A stretch of DNA of 64,000 bases. It comes from Blautia sp. Marseille-P3087 (GTDB taxonomy: Bacteria > Bacillota > Clostridia > Lachnospirales > Lachnospiraceae). The position numbers were made by a program, and so were the translations under genes. Location: contig NZ_LT635539.1 in NCBI RefSeq assembly GCF_900120195.1, positions 2,778,441 through 2,842,440 of the forward strand. The letters are read 5' to 3'. The notes beneath the pieces are model-generated. The model saw only the letters and a list, made by a program, of their open reading frames with translations, made no database searches and was not told the DNA's origin. Shown piece by piece: positions 42,138-50,420 of the stretch. Numbering within the stretch: position 1 is the first letter of the stretch; each line of letters starts with the position of its first letter.

Positions 42138-42350
42138 ATGATGCCTTTAACTATGGCAGGAATCGGTGAGAAATGTAAGATACAGAAAGTTGGCGGAAAT
42201 GACGAGACAAGACGTTTTCTTGCAAACCTCGGGTTTGTAAATGATGCAGAAGTGAGTATAGTGTCTGCAATCGGCGGAAACGTGATTGTTAACATCAAAG
42301 ATGCCCGTGTAGCAGTCAACTCCGATATGGCAAGACATATTATGATCTGA
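42138..42350 (+). CDS. feoA: FeoA-domain protein 1
   Basis: A 70-residue SH3-like FeoA: MMPLTMAGIGEKCKIQKVGGNDETRRFLANLGFVNDAEVSIVSAIGGNVIVNIKDARVAVNSDMARHIM in outline, with the usual R.FL..LGF and G.V...I.D.RVA..... elements. It probably binds the FeoB cytoplasmic domain. It is the first gene of the feo operon. A long hairpin (TTAATACC..GGTATTAA, 42352-42421) separates it from the second feoA. Confidence 0.92.
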   Translation: MMPLTMAGIGEKCKIQKVGGNDETRRFLANLGFVNDAEVSIVSAIGGNVIVNIKDARVAVNSDMARHIMI

Positions 42351-42351
42351 A

Positions 42352-42421
42352 TTAATACCAGGGTTCAAAAGCTCATGCATTGAGCGTGCTTGCATGCAGA
42401 AATGCATCAGGTATTAATTAT
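42352..42421 (+). other. Intercistronic stem-loop between the two feoA genes
   Basis: AATTAATACC pairs with GGTATTAATT at the ends of a 70-nt segment that contains smaller repeats around TGCAT. No T-run follows. It may be a processing or stability element. Confidence 0.6.
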
Positions 42422-42487
42422 TATAGAAAGTTATAAAAGCTTTAAGCATTTAGGCAATATAACAAAGAGGAGAAAGGAGACAGAACA

Positions 42488-42706
42488 ATGACTTTAGGTG
42501 ATGCAAAAGTCGGAACTACCGTTGTTGTAACGAAAATTGAAGGAGACGGCGCGTACAAACGTCGTATCATGGACATGGGAATTACAAAAGGAAGTGAGCT
42601 GTACATCAGAAAAGTTGCTCCGCTTGGAGATCCTGTAGAGATCACTGTAAGAGGTTATGAGTTATCCGTAAGAAAGAACGATGCTCAGTGCGTACAGGTA
42701 AAATAA
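42488..42706 (+). CDS. feoA: FeoA-domain protein 2
   Basis: A 72-residue FeoA with TLGDAKVGTTVVVTKIEGDGAYKRRIMDMGITKGSELYIRK then APLGDPVEITVRGYELSVRKNDAQCVQV, closer to the canonical FeoA pattern than the first copy. GGAG lies before the ATG. Two FeoA proteins before FeoB are common in Clostridia and may form different FeoB complexes. Confidence 0.94.
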   Translation: MTLGDAKVGTTVVVTKIEGDGAYKRRIMDMGITKGSELYIRKVAPLGDPVEITVRGYELSVRKNDAQCVQVK

Positions 42707-42801
42707 GTGCGCAGTAGTGTTCGGTAGGAACTATTATGAAAAAATGCAACTGTGTAAGAAGCATGCAGTTACAATAAGAGGGATTAAGGAGGTAAGAAAA
42801 A

Positions 42802-44982
42802 ATGGCAATTAAGATTGCACTTGCCGGCAACCCGAACTGTGGTAAAACAACAATGTTCAACGCATTAACGGGCGCTAACCAGTACGTAGGAAACTGGCCG
42901 GGAGTTACTGTAGAGAAAAAAGAAGGTAAATTAAAGGGAAAGAAGGGTAAAGGCGAAGACATCATCGTAACTGACCTTCCAGGTATTTATTCTCTTTCAC
43001 CATACACACTGGAAGAGGTAGTCAGCCGTGACTATGTTCTCAAAGAAAATCCAGACGTAATCATTGACCTTGTCGACGCAACAAACATCGAGCGTAACCT
43101 GTATCTGACCACACAGCTGATCGAGACAGGCGTTCCGGTTGTTATCGCACTGAACATGGCAGATCTTCTTGAAAAAAGAGGAATCAAGATCGACACCAAG
43201 CGCCTTTCCATGCTGCTTGACTGCCCGATCATTGAGACATCTGCACTGAAAGGTGAAGGTCTTGACAAGCTGATCGACGAAGCAGTAAAAACTGCAAAGA
43301 AGAGCAGTGCAGATCTTCCGAAAGAAATCTTTACAAAAGAGATGGAAGAAGCAATCAGTGAAGTAAAGGAAGTTCTTCCGTCCTCCATCACAGAAGACAA
43401 GAAGAGATGGTATGCAGTAAAATTTCTCGAGAACGACGAAAAAGTAAAAGAAGCTATGAAGCTTTCTGCTTCCGGACAGTCTCTGGTAGACAGCAAACGT
43501 CAGGATCTTGAGAAAAAACATGACGATGACATGGAGAGTATCGTAACAGACGAGAGATACAAATTCATCCAGAAGATCGTTAACACAACCGTTAAAAAAG
43601 CAAAAGACAAACTGACTGTATCTGATAAGATCGACCGCATCGTTACCAACCGTATCCTTGGTATCCCGATCTTCGTTGCAGTTATGTGGCTTGTATATTA
43701 TGTATCTGTTACAACTGTTGGTACATTCGTAACAGACTGGACAAACGATGTATTCGTAGTAGCTATTCAGGACTTCTTCAGTAACATTCTTGCAAACATC
43801 GGTGCAAGTGACATGGTAATGGGACTTGTAGTTGATGGTATCATCGGTGGTCTCGGTGCAGTACTTGGATTCGTTCCGCAGATGGCAATCCTGTTCCTGT
43901 TCCTGTCCATCCTTGAAGACTGTGGCTACATGGTACGTATCGCATTCGTTATGGACCGTGTATTCCGTCACTTCGGACTTTCCGGTAAGAGTTTCATTCC
44001 GCTTCTGATTTCATCAGGATGTGGTATCCCTGGTATCATGGCTTCCAAGACCATCGAGCAGGACAATGACAGACGTCTTACTATTATGACAGCAACCTTT
44101 ATTCCCTGTGGTGCAAAACTTCCGGTTATCGCTCTTATGGGTGGTGTAATTGCCGGTGAGACTGCAGGATATGCAGAGAGCTCATTTATCGCTCCGCTGA
44201 TGTACTTTATTGGTATTGTAGCTGTACTTGTAGCTGCAATCATCCTTAAGAAAACAAAACCGTTTTCCGGTAAACCGGCTCCTTTCGTAATGGAGCTTCC
44301 GCAGTATCATATTCCACAGGTTAAAACAGTTCTCCTTCATGTATGGGAAAGACTGAAAGGCTTCATTATCAAAGCTGGTACAATCCTGTTCCTTGCCTGC
44401 GTAGTAATGTGGTTCCTTGGTGGATTCGGATTCACAGATGGTGGATTTGGTATGGTAGAAGACAGCGCAGACAGCCTTATGGCAGCAATCGGTGGTGTGA
44501 TCGCTCCAATCTTTGCTCCACTTGGATTCGGTGAGTGGCAGCCGGTAGCAGCTTCTATCTCTGGATTCACAGCAAAAGAAGCTATCGTATCTACAATGGG
44601 TGTCCTGGCTAACGTAGCCGGTGATACAGAAGATGCAGTAAACGTTGCAGCAGGTGTTGCAAGCTGGTTCCCGACAGGTATCGCAGCTTTCTCTTTCCTG
44701 ATGTTCAACCTTCTTGATTCTCCTTGCCTTGCAGCTATCGCAACAATGGCAAAAGAAATGAATGACAGAAAATGGTTCTGGTTCGCAATTCTCTTCCAGA
44801 ATATATTCGCTTATATCGTATGCCTCTGCTTCTATCAGATCGGTTCCTTCGTAACCGGCGGAGCATTTGGTATCGGTACTGTAGTAGGATTTGCAGTACT
44901 TATCGTAATGCTGTTCCTGCTGTTCAGACCAGATCCGTACAAAGATCAGAAAGTTTACTCCAAACGTTCTGTACAGGCATAA
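42802..44982 (+). CDS. feoB: Ferrous iron transporter FeoB
   Basis: A 726-residue protein. The N-terminal G domain has ALAGNPNCGKTTMFNALTG (G1), VTVEKKEG, VTDLPGIYSL (G3) and ALNMADLL (G4). A helical GDI-like region (about 165-270) is followed by two gate-containing membrane halves with RMMLISSGCGIPGI-like GCGIPGIMAS (about 410) and GFTAKEAIVSTMGV. It imports Fe2+ at the cytoplasmic membrane with nucleotide hydrolysis. AGGAGG precedes the ATG. The small genes after it complete the operon. Confidence 0.96.
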   Translation: MAIKIALAGNPNCGKTTMFNALTGANQYVGNWPGVTVEKKEGKLKGKKGKGEDIIVTDLPGIYSLSPYTLEEVVSRDYVLKENPDVIIDLVDATNIERNLYLTTQLIETGVPVVIALNMADLLEKRGIKIDTKRLSMLLDCPIIETSALKGEGLDKLIDEAVKTAKKSSADLPKEIFTKEMEEAISEVKEVLPSSITEDKKRWYAVKFLENDEKVKEAMKLSASGQSLVDSKRQDLEKKHDDDMESIVTDERYKFIQKIVNTTVKKAKDKLTVSDKIDRIVTNRILGIPIFVAVMWLVYYVSVTTVGTFVTDWTNDVFVVAIQDFFSNILANIGASDMVMGLVVDGIIGGLGAVLGFVPQMAILFLFLSILEDCGYMVRIAFVMDRVFRHFGLSGKSFIPLLISSGCGIPGIMASKTIEQDNDRRLTIMTATFIPCGAKLPVIALMGGVIAGETAGYAESSFIAPLMYFIGIVAVLVAAIILKKTKPFSGKPAPFVMELPQYHIPQVKTVLLHVWERLKGFIIKAGTILFLACVVMWFLGGFGFTDGGFGMVEDSADSLMAAIGGVIAPIFAPLGFGEWQPVAASISGFTAKEAIVSTMGVLANVAGDTEDAVNVAAGVASWFPTGIAAFSFLMFNLLDSPCLAAIATMAKEMNDRKWFWFAILFQNIFAYIVCLCFYQIGSFVTGGAFGIGTVVGFAVLIVMLFLLFRPDPYKDQKVYSKRSVQA

Positions 44983-45130
44983 GAAATTATGAAATAATAA
45001 AGGGGCTGGATACAAAGATGTGTCCGGCCTCTGCTTTCAGCTTAAAGAAAGTTATTCCGGATGAAACGGAGAAGCAAATTGTGTGGTTGGCAGTAGTAAT
45101 TAAGCCTGCAAATAAGAGAGGATGAGTAAA

Positions 45131-45331
45131 ATGCTTGCAAATATAATTATAATGGTTCTGATTCTCGGATATTGTGCATTCGTGATCTATAAGAGTGTAA
45201 AGAATTCCAAAGAAGGCAAACATATGGGATGCGCCGGATGCAGCGGAAATTGTGGCAGCTGTGGCGGATGCAGCGGGGCTGCTTTTAAGAGAACTGCACA
45301 GTCTTCTTACAAAGAGAATCATCTGAAATAG
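45131..45331 (+). CDS. FeoB-associated Cys-rich membrane protein
   Basis: About 66 residues: one N-terminal membrane helix (LANIIIMVLILGYCAFVIY), a basic stretch, and a Cys-rich tail GCAGCSGNCGSCGGCSG with six cysteines. Such proteins occur after feoB in anaerobes (FeoC-position companions) and may bind iron or an iron-sulfur cluster. GAGAGG lies 9 nt before the ATG at 45131; an ATG at 45122 is too close to it. Confidence 0.88.
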   Translation: MLANIIIMVLILGYCAFVIYKSVKNSKEGKHMGCAGCSGNCGSCGGCSGAAFKRTAQSSYKENHLK

Positions 45332-45342
45332 GAGAAAATAAT

Positions 45343-45492
45343 ATGGGAAATTCAACAGGATCCACGATGTACATGTTTGGTGCGGTAATCATCATTTACA
45401 TTGTCGGAATGCTGATCTATCAGGGATTCCAGTGGCTCAGGAAAAAAAGAGAACAAAAAAGAGATGAAGAGTTCAGAAGAGGTGACGAATAA
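45343..45492 (+). CDS. 49-residue single-pass membrane protein in the feo operon
   Basis: ATG at 45343 with GGAGAAAATA before it. It reads MGNSTGSTMYMFGAVIIIYIVGMLIYQGFQWLRKKREQKRD in outline: one hydrophobic helix, then a strongly charged tail. Its TAA stop overlaps the ATG of the next gene (TAATG), so it is probably translated and coupled. No known family is recognised. Its place between a FeoB Cys-rich partner and a metal-binding protein suggests an accessory role in metal transport. Confidence 0.75.
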   Translation: MGNSTGSTMYMFGAVIIIYIVGMLIYQGFQWLRKKREQKRDEEFRRGDE

Positions 45493-45857
45493 TGGTTGAC
45501 ATAATAGTTGTACTGATCGTGGTTGTTTTACTTGGATTTGCTCTGAAAGGCTCCATCAAACACTTTAAAGGTGACAGTCCGTGCTGTGGCGGTGGCGGCG
45601 GAACAGTTGTCCTGGATATTCCGGATAAAAAACTGGATAAGCCGGTTCTTGGAAAGAAAGTTCTCAAGATTTCCGGTATGCACTGCGAACATTGTGTAAA
45701 AGCAGTCACCGAAGCAATCAACAAAATTGACGGTGCTTCTGCAAAAGTAAATCTTTCTGAAAACGAAGCAGTCGTTTCTTATGACCGCGAACTTGACGAG
45801 GAACAGATTAGAAGAATCGTCAAAGATGCCGGATACAGAGTTGTAAGCATCAAATAA
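45492..45857 (+). CDS. Membrane-anchored heavy-metal-associated (HMA) domain protein
   Basis: A 121-residue protein: an N-terminal helix (IIVVLIVVVLLGFALKGS), a linker with SPCCGGGGG resembling the Cys-rich tail of FeoB-associated proteins, then a complete HMA domain (about 55-120) with the metal site GMHCEHC and AKVNLSENEAVVSYDRELDEEQIRRIVKDAGYRV. It looks like a fusion of a FeoB-associated anchor with a copper-chaperone-like domain. It is the last gene of the feo operon, and a terminator follows. Confidence 0.85.
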   Translation: MVDIIVVLIVVVLLGFALKGSIKHFKGDSPCCGGGGGTVVLDIPDKKLDKPVLGKKVLKISGMHCEHCVKAVTEAINKIDGASAKVNLSENEAVVSYDRELDEEQIRRIVKDAGYRVVSIK

Positions 45858-45885
45858 TATATGGTAAATGAAATATCATTTTTTC

Positions 45886-45918
45886 GGATCCCACGGCGTA
45901 AAGCTGCGGGATCCTTTT
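45886..45918 (+). terminator. Terminator of the feo operon
   Basis: GGATCCC (45886-45892) pairs with GGGATCC (45908-45914), with inner GC pairs (GC..GC) around GTAAA, followed by TTTTCGGTTT. Confidence 0.8.
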
Positions 45919-46055
45919 CGGTTTCGAAGGGTTGATATGATATTTTGTTAAAAGGGCTGTCTGTATAAAATACAGATTTTGTGCATATGCTGATAGTAAA
46001 AGCTTCAGGTGGATACAGGAAAAAAGAGACCACCTGATCTGTATGGAGGTATTTT

Positions 46056-46487
46056 ATGTGGGGATTTCTGGCGGCGCTGATATCCGGTGCATTGATGAGT
46101 ATTCAGGGTGTTTTTAATACGGAAGTGACGAAACAGACAAGTCTCTGGGTATCGACCGGGTGGGTACAGCTTTCTGCGTTTGTGGTATGCGTGGCAGCGT
46201 GGCTTTTTACCGGACGGCAGAGTATAGGAGCACTCTGTCAGATTGAAAATAAATATACACTACTGGGTGGTGTGATCGGAGCCTTTATTACGATTACGGT
46301 GATTCAGAGCATGGGTGCACTGGGTCCGGCAAAAGCGGCAATGCTGATCGTAATCTCGCAGCTTATCGTAGCATACGTGATTGAACTTTTCGGAATGTTT
46401 GGTGTTGAGCAAGAACCTTTTGTATGGAGAAAAGTCCTTGGAATGCTGATTGCGATTGCCGGGATCGTAATTTTTAAATGGGAATAG
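46056..46487 (+). CDS. YdcZ/DUF606-family DMT transporter
   Basis: A 143-residue protein with five hydrophobic helices: GFLAALISGALMSIQGVFNTEVTKQTSLWVSTGWVQLSAFVV, then LGGVIGAFITITVIQSMGALGPAKAAMLIVISQLIVAYVIELFG. It belongs to the half-size DMT proteins that work as dimers. The substrate is unknown. GGAGG lies before the ATG. It is a monocistronic unit, with comEA 72 nt downstream. Confidence 0.87.
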   Translation: MWGFLAALISGALMSIQGVFNTEVTKQTSLWVSTGWVQLSAFVVCVAAWLFTGRQSIGALCQIENKYTLLGGVIGAFITITVIQSMGALGPAKAAMLIVISQLIVAYVIELFGMFGVEQEPFVWRKVLGMLIAIAGIVIFKWE

Positions 46488-46583
46488 GGGTTGTAAAACC
46501 CTGTAAAATTCGTTAAAATGAAATATGGTTAAGTATGAAAATCGGGGAAGTCTGCCGTAATGCTACGGAGGGAAGTGAACCGA

Positions 46584-47288
46584 ATGATCATAAGAAAAAA
46601 ATATAAACTGATCATCTGTATTTTGTGGTTGTTTTGCAGTGTTGCTTTGAATGGTTGCAGAGACCGTCAGAGTGAAATGCTGCTGGCAGGTCAGACTGAG
46701 ACAGAAAATACAAGGACACCGGAAGTGACAGAGGCTGTAGATGTAGAAATAACAAAGACAGCCGAAGTGGAAAAACAGACAGAGCCGGTTGAATCTCAGC
46801 CAGAGACTGTTGAGACGCCGGCGAAGATATTTGTGGATGTCTGTGGAGCGGTCGCAAATCCCGGCGTATATGAGATGGAAGACGACAGCCGGATCTTTCA
46901 GGTAATCGAGGCGGCGGGAGGTTTTTTGCCGGAAGCAGCAACGAGACTTGTCAATCAGGCGCAGCCGGTCAGTGATGGTCAGCAGATTTATGTACCTACA
47001 CAGGAAGAAGCGGAAGCGGGAAATTATCCGATGCCGGAGGAAAGTACATCTACTCTCGGAAGCCCTGGAGACGATACAGATGAGAATGCTTCCGATACGG
47101 TCAATATTAATACCGCGGATGCGGCCGCTCTGAAAACACTGACAGGAATCGGAGAGGCCAAGGCACGGGCAATCCTTTCCTATCGAGAGGAACACGGAGC
47201 TTTTTCTACAGTGGAGGAAATCATGCAGGTACCCGGGATCAAAGAAAGTACATTTTTAGCGATCAAGGATAAAATAGCAGTAAAATAA
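46584..47288 (+). CDS. comEA: ComEA-like DNA-binding lipoprotein (SLBB + helix-hairpin-helix)
   Basis: About 234 residues: an N-terminal signal with lipobox ALNGC, a Thr/Glu-rich linker, an SLBB domain (IFVDVCGAVANPGVYEMEDDSRIFQVIEAAGG, about 88-145), and a C-terminal HhH pair (VNINTADAAALKTLTGIGEAKARAILSYREEHG..TVEEIMQVPGI). ComEA binds incoming DNA outside the membrane during transformation. comEC lies 3 kb downstream on the same strand, separated by a two-component system. The ATG at 46584 is preferred; GGAGGG lies 11 nt upstream. Confidence 0.88.
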   Translation: MIIRKKYKLIICILWLFCSVALNGCRDRQSEMLLAGQTETENTRTPEVTEAVDVEITKTAEVEKQTEPVESQPETVETPAKIFVDVCGAVANPGVYEMEDDSRIFQVIEAAGGFLPEAATRLVNQAQPVSDGQQIYVPTQEEAEAGNYPMPEESTSTLGSPGDDTDENASDTVNINTADAAALKTLTGIGEAKARAILSYREEHGAFSTVEEIMQVPGIKESTFLAIKDKIAVK

Positions 47289-47298
47289 GGAGAAAAGA

Positions 47299-47988
47299 AT
47301 GAGCAGGAAAGTTTTAGTGGTAGATGACGAGAAACTGATCGTAAAGGGAATCCGCTTCAATCTGGAGCAGGATGGCATGGAGGTTGACTGTGCTTACGAC
47401 GGCGAAGAAGCAGTTGAAAAAGCAAAGGCCAATAAATATGACATTATCCTTCTGGATCTGATGCTTCCGAAGATGGACGGACTGGAGGTATGCCAGCAGA
47501 TCAGGGAATTTTCCAATGTTCCGATCGTTATGCTGACTGCCAAAGGTGAAGATATGGACAAGATTCTGGGACTGGATTACGGTGCAGATGACTATATCAC
47601 AAAGCCATTCAATATTCTGGAAGTCAAGGCGCGTATTAAGGCAATCATGCGTCGTGCACGTTCCGAACATGAAGAAAAAGAGAAGGCAAAGACGATTGAG
47701 TCCGGAGATCTGAAAATGGACTGCGAGAGCCGGCGTGTATTTATTGCAGGCAAGGAGATCAACCTCACGGCAAAAGAGTTTGATGTGCTGGAACTTCTGG
47801 TATTTAACCCGAATAAGGTTTATAGTCGTGAGAACCTTCTGAATATTGTCTGGGGATATGAATATCCGGGAGATGTCAGAACTGTGGATGTACATATCCG
47901 TCGTCTTCGTGAAAAAATCGAGACGAACCCGAGCGAGCCAAAATATGTACACACCAAATGGGGTGTAGGATATTATTTCCAGGCGTAA
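47299..47988 (+). CDS. OmpR/PhoP-family response regulator
   Basis: A 229-residue protein: receiver domain with VVDDEKLIVKG, phospho-acceptor Asp in DIILLDLMLPKMDG, and Lys in YITKPFN. It is followed by a winged-helix DNA-binding domain (TAKEFDVLELLVFNPNKVYSRENLLNIVWGYEYPGDVRTVDVHIRRLREKI). It closely follows the WalR/PhoP/VicR pattern. GGAG lies before the ATG. The cognate kinase starts 3 nt after its stop. Cell-envelope control is plausible from this subfamily, not shown. Confidence 0.93.
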   Translation: MSRKVLVVDDEKLIVKGIRFNLEQDGMEVDCAYDGEEAVEKAKANKYDIILLDLMLPKMDGLEVCQQIREFSNVPIVMLTAKGEDMDKILGLDYGADDYITKPFNILEVKARIKAIMRRARSEHEEKEKAKTIESGDLKMDCESRRVFIAGKEINLTAKEFDVLELLVFNPNKVYSRENLLNIVWGYEYPGDVRTVDVHIRRLREKIETNPSEPKYVHTKWGVGYYFQA

Positions 47989-47991
47989 GAT

Positions 47992-49419
47992 ATGGTAACA
48001 AAAAAGAAAAACAGATTTTTTAAGAGCCTGCGTTTTCGCATCATGGTTATTCTGGTCATTCTCGGAATCGTGCCGGGAATCATTGTGACACAGCTTATGG
48101 TCGGCAATTACAAACAGCAGGCGTTGGAAGTGCGTACAGGTGAGATTCGGACGCAGTGTGCAATTCTCTGTAACCAGATTATCAGGGAAAACTATCTCAA
48201 TGATCCGAGTTCAGAATCGATCAACAGCAAACTCGAGGTTCTGTCCAACACTTATGGTGGCAGGATCATGTTGGTGGACCGTGACTTCAAAGTGGTTAAA
48301 GATACCTATAATGTAGATGAAGGCAAGATACTGATTTCACCAAAAGTGGTCAAATGCTTTAAAAGCGGAGAGGCTACTGACTATAGTCAATATGGACAGA
48401 CGCTGGAACTTGCTGTTCCGGTCAGAAGTGCAGATGTGCCGCAGATGCAGGGGGCAATGCTGATAAATATTTCTACAAGTGCGGTGATCGCAACAGTAAG
48501 TGAGCTGGAGCAGAGAGGTATGCTGATCGTTGGAATCATTATTGTGCTGTCTGTATTTCTGGCGTATATTCTGGCGGCTGTACTTGTCAAACCGCTGGCG
48601 AGGGTTACAAAGTCCATCGAAGACCTTACGGATGGTTATCAGAAGGATGAAATTTCCGTACCGGATTATACGGAGACAGAACTGATCACAGATGCATTTA
48701 ATAAGATGCTGACGAGAATGAAAGTACTGGACGAATCACGTTCGGAATTTGTATCTAATGTGTCGCATGAATTAAAGACACCGATGACTTCGATGAAGGT
48801 GCTGGCCGATTCACTGGTCGGTCAGGAAGGGGTACCGGAAGAACTTTATCAGGAATTTATGCGTGATATTACTGCTGAGATCGACAGAGAAAACCGCATT
48901 ATCACGGATCTTCTGACATTGGTGAAGATGGATAAGAAATCTGCTGATCTTCAGATCAGTCATATGAACATCAATCAGCTTCTTGAGGACATTCTCAAGC
49001 GTCTTCGTCCCATCGCGGATAAGCGTAATATAGACCTGATCCTTGACAGTTTCCGGCCTGTGGAAGCGGACGTAGATGAGCTGAAATTTACTTCTGCGAT
49101 AAGCAATCTGGTTGAAAATGCAATCAAATATAATGTGGATGACGGATGGGTACGTGTCTCAATTGATGCGGATCATAAAGATTTCTACGTTACAGTAGCG
49201 GATTCGGGAATGGGGATTCCGGAGGATTCTCTGGATCGTATTTTTGAGCGTTTTTACCGTGTAGATAAATCGCACTCAAGGGAGATCGGTGGAACAGGTT
49301 TAGGACTTGCAATCACCAGAAGCACGATCACAATGCATCATGGTGTGGTCAAAGTATTCAGCAAAGAAGGGGAAGGAACGACATTTTCCGTTCGTGTGCC
49401 CCTGTCATATATTCCGTAG
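47992..49419 (+). CDS. Membrane sensor histidine kinase
   Basis: A 475-residue protein: TM1 (about 15-36), an extracellular sensor domain (about 40-165), TM2 (about 170-192), HAMP, HisKA with phospho-His in FVSNVSHELKTPMTSMKVLADSLVG, and HATPase motifs NLVENAIKYN, DSGMGIPEDSLDRIFERFYRVDKSHSREIGGTGLGL. It pairs with the preceding response regulator. The stop lies 10 nt before the next gene, a GerMN lipoprotein, which may be a partner. Confidence 0.93.
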   Translation: MVTKKKNRFFKSLRFRIMVILVILGIVPGIIVTQLMVGNYKQQALEVRTGEIRTQCAILCNQIIRENYLNDPSSESINSKLEVLSNTYGGRIMLVDRDFKVVKDTYNVDEGKILISPKVVKCFKSGEATDYSQYGQTLELAVPVRSADVPQMQGAMLINISTSAVIATVSELEQRGMLIVGIIIVLSVFLAYILAAVLVKPLARVTKSIEDLTDGYQKDEISVPDYTETELITDAFNKMLTRMKVLDESRSEFVSNVSHELKTPMTSMKVLADSLVGQEGVPEELYQEFMRDITAEIDRENRIITDLLTLVKMDKKSADLQISHMNINQLLEDILKRLRPIADKRNIDLILDSFRPVEADVDELKFTSAISNLVENAIKYNVDDGWVRVSIDADHKDFYVTVADSGMGIPEDSLDRIFERFYRVDKSHSREIGGTGLGLAITRSTITMHHGVVKVFSKEGEGTTFSVRVPLSYIP

Positions 49420-49429
49420 GAGGTGCCGG

Positions 49430-50377
49430 ATGAAGAAATCAGTTAGCATACTTCTTCTGGCAGTCCTGATATGCAGCCTTTTTGCAGGCTGCAGCATTGA
49501 GACGAAAACTCAGTCAGGCACGGAAGAAAGCAAATACAATTTTTATTATCTGAATGCGGCGGAGACGGTACTGAAAGAAGAACCGTATGAGCCAAAAGAA
49601 GAAACAACCGAATTTATGGTTAAGGATCTGCTGCAGAAACTTGGCAAGAAAGAAGTTCCGGATGGTGGAGTCAGTCTGCTTCCGGAAGATGTGTCTATCA
49701 ACTCTTATGATGTACAGGATGATCTTCTGGTCATTGATTTCAGCAAAGAATACAACAATATGAGTAAAGTGCGTGAGATCATGACACGTGCGGGAATCGT
49801 GCAGACGCTCTTGCAGGCGCCAGACATCGCAAAGATTCGATTTACCGTAGCCGGACAGGCGCTCAAAGACTCGCGAAACGAAGACATAGGTGAAATGACC
49901 AGCAAAACATTTGCTGAGTATTCAGGAAAAGACACCGAAAGCTATCGGTATGATACTTTTACACTGTATTTTGTGGATAAAAGCGGTAAAAAGCTTGTGA
50001 AGGAAGTACGAAATGTCTATTACAGACGTTCTCTTCCGAAAGAGCGCATTGTACTTGAACAGCTTGCGAAAGGACCTATGGAAGAAGGACACTATCCGAC
50101 GATATCAGAACATTCTTCTGTATTGAGTGTGATTACGGCGGACAAGATCTGTTATATAAACATGAATAATGCGTTCCGCGAAGGAACAGAGGATGTGTCT
50201 GAGGATATTTCAGTTTATTCGGTTGTAAATTCTATTCTGGATTCCTGCGATGCAGAGAAAGTCCAGATTTCCGTTGACGGCAGTATGGACGGTAATTTCC
50301 AGGAAAGTCTGCCGTTATACAAATTTTATGAAAAAAATGAAGATCTGATTGCCCAGGATGACAAAAAGGAGTCCTGA
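49430..50377 (+). CDS. GerMN-domain lipoprotein
   Basis: About 315 residues: a signal peptide with lipobox LFAGC, then two GerMN repeats (about 55-165 with VSINSYDVQDDLLVIDFSKEYNN, and about 195-305 with KLVKEVRNVYYRRSLPKERIVLEQLAKGPMEEG). GerM in Bacillus is a sporulation/germination lipoprotein. Here it is coupled to a two-component system, as LpqB-like partners are in other Gram-positives, so envelope sensing is possible. AGGAGGT precedes the ATG at 49430; a longer frame opening within the kinase gene is discarded. Confidence 0.88.
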   Translation: MKKSVSILLLAVLICSLFAGCSIETKTQSGTEESKYNFYYLNAAETVLKEEPYEPKEETTEFMVKDLLQKLGKKEVPDGGVSLLPEDVSINSYDVQDDLLVIDFSKEYNNMSKVREIMTRAGIVQTLLQAPDIAKIRFTVAGQALKDSRNEDIGEMTSKTFAEYSGKDTESYRYDTFTLYFVDKSGKKLVKEVRNVYYRRSLPKERIVLEQLAKGPMEEGHYPTISEHSSVLSVITADKICYINMNNAFREGTEDVSEDISVYSVVNSILDSCDAEKVQISVDGSMDGNFQESLPLYKFYEKNEDLIAQDDKKES

Positions 50378-50420
50378 GAAAAATCTATAAACAAGCAGAG
50401 TCATACAGAAAGGAAAGACA

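Noticed and set aside
42997..43971. 324-codon antisense open frame opposite feoB
   Set aside because: feoB is unmistakable on the plus strand. The antisense product has shadow-type composition and no ribosome site.
45001..45035. Terminator after feoB (GGCTGGATACA with TGTCCGGCC)
   Set aside because: A hairpin can form, but no T-run follows and three related small genes continue downstream, so it was not called a terminator.
49307..49429. Upstream extension of the GerMN protein into the histidine kinase gene
   Set aside because: The lipoprotein signal starts at 49430 directly after AGGAGGT.
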